Positions 58,975 to 64,000 of a DNA stretch of 64,000 nt are shown in pieces. The stretch is from assembly GCA_028753945.1 (NCBI GenBank), contig JAPNXP010000002.1, positions 2,914,001 to 2,978,000 on the forward strand, given 5' to 3'. The notes under the pieces were generated by a model that saw nothing but the letters and a program-made list of their open reading frames with translations, ran no database searches and had not been told where the DNA came from. A program made the translations under genes and the position numbers. The first letter of the stretch is position 1; the number at the start of each line of letters is the position of its first letter. The DNA is from Hexactinellida sp. DTS-2022 (Eukaryota > Porifera > Hexactinellida).

Positions 58975-59215
58975 GTGAAAAGGTGTAGAATTTAATTCTC
59001 TATCGAATGCATATAAATTAAATATTTGTGCACTATTTATTGTTCTTTTTCTAATATTAAACAGGTGCAAAAATGTGTCCAAAAAAATGTAGTAAATAAT
59101 CGTGACCCCAGGTGCACATCTGTAACCCATGAGACACATATCGTGAAAATTTGGGCTCTTAGTTTACAAAACTCTGTTCTGTGGACGATCTACGGACTAA
59201 TAATAATAATAATAA
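58975..59215. repeat. dispersed repeat, copy of 45880-46110
   Basis: Diverged but collinear with the 45.9 kb copy; it ends in an AATAAT microsatellite. Confidence 0.5.
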
Positions 59216-60050
59216 CCAAGGCAGTAAGATTAGAACTGGGCCACTATACTATAGTATAGTCGGCACAGTAAAAATTAAATCCTATCTGTTTTTACCGACT
59301 ATTACTACCAACTTCTTGAGCCTAAATAGTGGTTATAATTAATTAATTAATAATATGTATTATCTTAATATGTTGTGAATTTATTTCTCAAAGTAACAAA
59401 TCCTGCTTAATAGTCAATATTAATGAGTGTGCTATCGCGAAACGACAGACTCCGAAGAGCTTTGCCAAATTATCTAGTACAATTAAACATGGATTTCACA
59501 AATTAATAGCATTTATCACCATTCTTGATTTCCTTGAATTCTTAAAATTTCTTAACCAATGATTTAAGAGATTCTTTTGAATCATGAATCATTACTTTGG
59601 ATGGAGTCTTCTTTTTGAATTAAATTAAGATTGGCATGAGTGATTTTCCTGAATGATTTGTAATAATTAATATAAAAAAATAACGTTAATAATTTGGAGT
59701 GCCGCGCCGGCTCCTGCTCCCCAAATACAAACTAGCTTCCTCCTGGAATTCGAAGTACGTAGATCCTATAATAATATTGTTCTGTTTTCTGTTATTACCA
59801 AACAGAATTATACATATATTTGCAATCATTTCAATGGTTTTTATGCAGCAATGAATAATTATAATACAATTCAATCAGAAACCCTCTATCCAATTGGAAG
59901 CACTCTAAATTAGTCAATTGTAAGTTTACAAATTACAATTGGAATGATTATTGTTAAACAATTGTTGGTTTCATAAAAGTGTCATACAAACCACAAGTGG
60001 TAAAGACCTTAGATAACTTAAATTCCAAAATGGCATACAAATCACCACTT
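59216..60050. other. no gene; upstream region of the Merlin gene
   Basis: A palindrome TATACTATAGTATA lies at about 59242 and a GC patch at 59698-59723. I searched here for a terminal repeat matching downstream of 61.1 kb and found none. Confidence 0.35.
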
Positions 60051-60057
60051 ATATGAA

Positions 60058-60065
60058 TATAAAAG
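60058..60065 (+). promoter_or_regulatory. TATA box of the Merlin-type gene
   Basis: TATAAAAG lies 72 bp upstream of the ATG at 60137, a plausible spacing for a short 5' UTR. Inference from position. Confidence 0.5.
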
Positions 60066-60136
60066 AGTTTCAGAGAAGACAATTCTAAAATTGCACATTT
60101 CCATATCACACTTAATTATTCTTTAATTGATCATTA

Positions 60137-61081
60137 ATGGCAATTGCTCCTTCATTCCAACCTTTGATGGTTCCTACTATCTTCTCTACTGATAATGAAA
60201 TTACATTAAAGCAACTTTTTCGTGCTGTCACTATAGATGAAGATACCTGTATCACGTGGTTGCAGACAAATGGGCTTTTAGCTAGAGGGATGCTATGTAA
60301 ATGCGGTAGCATGATGCGTCCTGGTGCATTTGCAGGTATATCAGAAGGAAAGGGGTGGAGATGTCTGGAAAAAAACTGCAAAAAGTTCGCGTCACTAAGG
60401 ATTGGTTCATTTTTCGAAGGATCCAATGTACCATTACCCGAATTGGTAGAATTTCTCTATTTCTGGGCAGATAATCTGCAAACAACGGCATTTTTACACA
60501 AGAATCTTGGTTGGGGAGAGCATACAATCACTGATTGGAAGAACTTCATTCGTGACTTGTGTGTTGAAGTATTTTTAACTAATCCCAAACCAATTGGCGG
60601 ACCTAGACATATCGTTGAAATAGATGAATCTAAATTCGGACACAGAAAATATTCCAGAGGTCGTTTACTCTCAGGTCAATGGGTATTTGGAGGAATTGAT
60701 AGAGATACAAAGGAGGTTTTTATGATCCCTGTACTTAATCGGACAGCAGCAACTTTAGTCCCGATCATACAGCAGTATATTCTCCCTGGGACTACTATCT
60801 ACTCTGATGAATGGGCGTCGTATAATTTAATCCCTGCTAGCACATTCCAACACTTAACCGTTAACCACAGCGTAAATTTTGTAAATCCCACCAATGGTGT
60901 ACATACCCAAACTGTGGAAAGTACTTGGGGTCAAGCGAAAAAGAGGATGAGGAACTCCATGACTACAAACCCGGAACTATTGGACACCTATCTGGCAGAA
61001 ATATGTTGGAGAAAAAAATATGTAGAAGCTACTTTCTCCAGTTTAATTAAAGAAATAAGGGATCAATACCCAGTAGTATAA
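60137..61081 (+). CDS. Merlin-superfamily transposase (IS1016/IS1595-like), intact
   Basis: An uninterrupted, intronless ORF of 314 codons. A zinc ribbon is visible as C54-x-C56 and C76-x4-C81 (MLCKCGS ... GWRCLEKNC). The catalytic DDE residues are D163 in VEIDESKFGHRKYSRG, D224 in IYSDEWASY and E261 in HTQTVESTW. GQWVFGGIDR and VNHSVNFV are further conserved blocks of the ISXO2-like/IS1595 fold. In animals this domain belongs to Merlin elements, which move by cut-and-paste with 8-9 bp duplications. Length and motif order are normal, so the protein could be active or kept by the host. It has its own TATA box and an AATAAA 100 bp after the stop, and AT-rich codon use like the window, which argues against bacterial contamination. 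I did not find short TIRs near it. The nearest inverted pair is the 390 bp repeat at 56006 and 62200. Confidence 0.93.
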   Translation: MAIAPSFQPLMVPTIFSTDNEITLKQLFRAVTIDEDTCITWLQTNGLLARGMLCKCGSMMRPGAFAGISEGKGWRCLEKNCKKFASLRIGSFFEGSNVPLPELVEFLYFWADNLQTTAFLHKNLGWGEHTITDWKNFIRDLCVEVFLTNPKPIGGPRHIVEIDESKFGHRKYSRGRLLSGQWVFGGIDRDTKEVFMIPVLNRTAATLVPIIQQYILPGTTIYSDEWASYNLIPASTFQHLTVNHSVNFVNPTNGVHTQTVESTWGQAKKRMRNSMTTNPELLDTYLAEICWRKKYVEATFSSLIKEIRDQYPVV

Positions 61082-61180
61082 TTGTACTTCCTGTAATTTG
61101 TTATTTGTAAAATTCTATTTATTAAACAGTTAATAATCTACGATGCAGTGGCATCCATTTCCTAAATTGTTAATAGGTTA

Positions 61181-61186
61181 AATAAA
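61181..61186 (+). terminator. poly(A) signal of the Merlin-type gene
   Basis: AATAAA lies 100 bp downstream of the stop codon at 61081. Assigned by position only. Confidence 0.45.
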
Positions 61187-61189
61187 GTT

Positions 61190-62199
61190 CACCAACACGA
61201 TGCAAATTTGTTACCTACAATCCGACGAATTTTAGTAACGTGTTCCAATTAAGAGAACACAGCTCTTTTGCATACAAGTTGCATGCAACATTTCAAATAA
61301 GTCTTGGCATACACAACACAATTTTTCTTGCATGCAACAGTTAAATCATTGGGATTTGTTTAAATACAAATGTTTCTATATGATTCCACCGCCCTCAACC
61401 TATAAACTCAAGGTCTTCTATAGTTAGGCTTTTTAATCCCGGACTCTTTATAATCCCGGGATTCCGTTGATTTATGATCAAAGTTGTCTCCCAAGCATTA
61501 ATTAAATTTGTTTAATGATGTGATTGTCTGATAGAATGAAAATAAAATATTTTTCATTTTAATTCATTTTAATGTATTTGACAAATAGTTTATTATTCTT
61601 TATTATACCTCACAATCTTGTAGTATACAAACAGTACTGTACTATATCCTAATTTTTGGGTGTTGTAATCGTGTTTTGATATTCCATTGGATAATAATTT
61701 GCATTTAAGGAGGTAATAGATTGATCAAGTAAATATGTTCGTAGATTGCGGAGAAATATTAATTTAAGTTAAGTTTAAGTTTAATTAAGTTTTTGCAAGA
61801 CTAAGTTTTGGGATAAGTTTTGCGAAGCCCCCCCCCCTGCCTAAATGTCTGCATGAAACACTGCTTAGCATAACTAATTCAATACTTTGTTTAGTCTTTG
61901 TTTGGACTAGGTTTAAGTCTAAGTTAAAGAAATGTTAGTGAATAAGGACTGGTTAATAGATAATAGAAATAACAAAAAATAACTCCGTTTGATTGTAAAT
62001 GTATATTCAGCTTATTTAATTAGAATGTAGATGGAATTAACAACTCGAAATTGCCATACTGTTGGTAATTTAGTTAAGACTGACTGGATTTATGGGACTT
62101 AGTTAAAAGTAAGAGACATCAGGAAAAAGGATCGGGATTGAAAATATAAACTAACCAAGGCAATCATTTACATACTGACCCTCTACAATTACGAATCTA
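61190..62199. other. no gene seen
   Basis: A palindromic AATCCCGGGATT lies at about 61452 and a run of C at about 61831-61840. No other structure could be supported. Confidence 0.4.
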
Positions 62200-62589
62200 A
62201 TACCAGTTGAAATAATGAATCGAATCATGTCGCTTAGCATTTTGTAGAATAATTTGAAACTGAGGATTTGAAATATATAATAGGAATCTGATAAAATGAA
62301 TCTGACACCTAATAACGAATAGAAGTGTTAGACATGTAAATTGGCTTGTATGCACATAACTATGCTACTACAATACTATTTTATAGTATATTTGGCTTCA
62401 GTGATGATTTCAATTTTTCCCATAGAGTTTGGCTTATGAGCTAAAAAAAATTTAACTTTTTTGTTTCTTGACCGATTTTAGTGATCTTTAGCTCAATCTT
62501 CATGTCTCAACGTGTTCTATCACGTGGCATACAGTGATTTTGGCCATCATTAAAAAAGTAGGGGGGTGTAAGATAGTGCAATTGTACCA
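62200..62589. repeat. 390 bp inverted repeat, right arm
   Basis: Reverse complement of 56006-56395, with no difference seen. Confidence 0.9.
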
Positions 62590-62860
62590 CAACATTAATC
62601 CGCAGGAAAAAAAAAAAAAAAAAAGATTTTTTTTTTTTTAATTTTCTCAAAAAAGTGACCTCAAAGGTGAATTTTTCGGAATTTTTTTTCGGATTCGTCA
62701 TCTTGCTATATTAGTGTACTATATATATTAAATATGGCCATTTTCAAGTTTTTACCGTTTGCAACTTTGATCACTTCCGCTTTCCCTTAATCCGTTAATA
62801 CGTTAAAAATGTAACGGAAGTTAACTTTAATCCGTTACAGTTAATTTATATTATACAAAC
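62590..62860. repeat. TTAAC-rich outer segment beside the right arm
   Basis: It contains CCTCAAAGGTGAATTTTTCG (inverse of the 22.0 kb repeat) and then AATCCGTTAATACGTTAAAA and GGAAGTTAACTTTAATCCGT at 62790-62840. The latter resemble, in inverse, the TTAAC-rich words at 55396-55460. Confidence 0.5.
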
Positions 62861-63140
62861 AACAACAAAATCAGTTTTTTTGCTATAAGACATCTCAAAA
62901 AGTGCTCTAACTATAAAATGTTCCTTTGTTGGGTGATTCAAGCTAAGATATATGCTAGCACAACCTTTATATCGTATAATCAGCGAATAATAAGGGAAAT
63001 AAGTTGTTAAAGGGATGTTGACTAATATAGATATAAGATTCAAATTGACATAAGTGTCACTATTGAAAAATGACTTAAATCGCAAGTTTATGAAGTTCAT
63101 AACTATAGCAAGATATTCAAAGTCTTCCAAAGTAGGTTAA

Positions 63141-63823
63141 GGTTAAATTACGGCAGATTCACCCAAAAAAACGCATGAATTTAGTTTTGAAGGTGGGAGT
63201 TTGAATTTCACATATATGATGGAAGACATTATAGCTATATCGAAACTGAAAACAAAATCTAATTATCTTCAGTAAATTCGAAATTATTGGGCTTGCAATA
63301 TTATGCTAATACAAAAGTTCCATAGGGGGATTTTTTCAGACTCCACCTGATAAATGTGTGGTTTGCAAGATCATTATTTGCTAAAGACCTGTACTGTGTG
63401 ATCTATCAGATAGATCATCGTTATGGGCGGTTGGTGGGCGGTTTGGAATTTTGATAAGATCCAAATAAAAAATATTGCGACCTTTTGAAACCCAAAAATG
63501 AATAAAAAGGTCAACATTTTATGCGAAATTTGATAAAATGCTTGATAAAAAAAATTCCAAGTCTTAATTCAAAAATATAAACCGTCTACCAACTCCTTAC
63601 GCTTATAATCTTTAAATATTGATTCTGATAACAAACATTCATGGCCGCATTCGCAAATTACCGCATAATATCTACCACCACTTTTGGAAATCGCCCTATG
63701 GGAGATTTGTATTAGCCAAATTTTGAAACCGGCAAAAAATAAAGAGTATAATAGATAGGGACATTTTCTTTTTGGTTTATTGATTTGTATCGTATAGGTA
63801 TATATTTCCCACAATTACAGATT
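63141..63823. mobile_element. TTAA-type family T1, second copy
   Basis: It starts GGTTAAATTACGGCAG after TTAA (63137-63140) and follows 2907-3586 closely for about 680 bp. It then diverges at GATTAGGCCACACTATAC, so the right end is missing or replaced. The final 177 bp of the window hold no recognised feature. Confidence 0.8.
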
Positions 63824-64000
63824 AGGCCACACTATACTGCAAATGGGAAAATGAGTTAAATTCGTTTTCCTGTTTGTTTCACACTGGTAGATAATCTGGC
63901 AAATTTTTTTTGAATTCTGAGTAGATTTGAAGTCCGTAGGGCTCGTTGACCCAGGAATTCTCTGTTATATAGCCAATTTCGGAAGAAAGTTTAAATTACC

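Noticed and set aside
60137-61081. Bacterial contamination, since the protein resembles IS1016/IS1595 transposases
   Set aside because: Codon use and flanks are AT-rich like the rest, TATA and AATAAA signals are present, no Shine-Dalgarno site, and Merlin elements are known in animals.
62507-62701. 64-codon minus-strand ORF with a run of Phe and Lys
   Set aside because: It is the translation of poly-A/poly-T tracts.
1-64000. tRNA or rRNA genes, CRISPR arrays, bacterial operons
   Set aside because: No cloverleaf with A and B boxes, no conserved rRNA segment, no spaced direct-repeat array with unique spacers, and the splicing and transposon content are eukaryotic.

Overview
This is an AT-rich, invertebrate-type metazoan chromosome segment. 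The evidence is spliceosomal introns with GT/AG borders, a THAP zinc-finger gene, and a density of eukaryotic cut-and-paste DNA transposons (hAT, Tigger/pogo-like, Tc1/mariner-like, Mutator-like, Merlin, Ginger, and elements with TTAA target duplications). The species cannot be named from the sequence. I found no rRNA or tRNA gene, no CRISPR, no LTR retrotransposon and no recognisable multi-exon host gene. Nearly every coding region I can identify belongs to a mobile element or could be domesticated from one.

Layout. 0-2 kb: a complete 227-codon THAP-domain ORF on the minus strand and an unassigned small ORF. 2.9-9 kb: a nest of non-autonomous elements, possibly all inside one 4.6 kb hAT-like element. 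9.1-10 kb: an 866 bp foldback palindrome. 10.8-15 kb: more Tigger-like and TTAA-duplicating elements, one split by a hAT element with a perfect 8 bp duplication. 15.37-23.49 kb: the centrepiece, an 8,122 bp transposon with about 281 bp terminal inverted repeats. It sits inside a TTAA-type element and is flanked by a 4 bp duplication. Its minus-strand gene can be rebuilt as nine exons (about 769 codons) joining an H2C2 zinc-binding domain, a D,D35E integrase core, a GPY motif and an OTU cysteine protease domain. That is the Ginger1 architecture. The gene is now broken by a 665 bp hAT insertion in exon 3 and by a 1 bp frameshift.

24-35 kb holds dispersed repeats and a chain of small TTAA-, TA- and 8 bp-duplicating elements. 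35.6-37.5 kb is a hAT-like repeat carrying a Mutator-like element with a FLYWCH zinc finger and decayed transposase C-terminus. 38-46.5 kb holds dispersed repeats, small hAT and Tc1-type elements and a second Mutator-like relic (44.3-44.8 kb). 47.5-49.3 kb is a hAT element with a BED-finger relic. 50-51.3 kb is an 80 bp minisatellite with three-unit higher-order structure, interrupted by a hAT element. 53.5-55.4 kb is a decayed hAT transposase of the TTF/DUF4371 type. 56-62.6 kb is bounded by a 390 bp identical inverted repeat. Inside it lies an intact 314-codon Merlin (IS1016/IS1595-like) transposase with a TATA box and poly(A) signal. The window ends in a second copy of the TTAA-type repeat seen at 2.9 kb.

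The genes do not form a pathway. They are separate transposases in different states of decay, and their nesting gives a relative insertion history. Only the THAP ORF and the Merlin transposase look intact.
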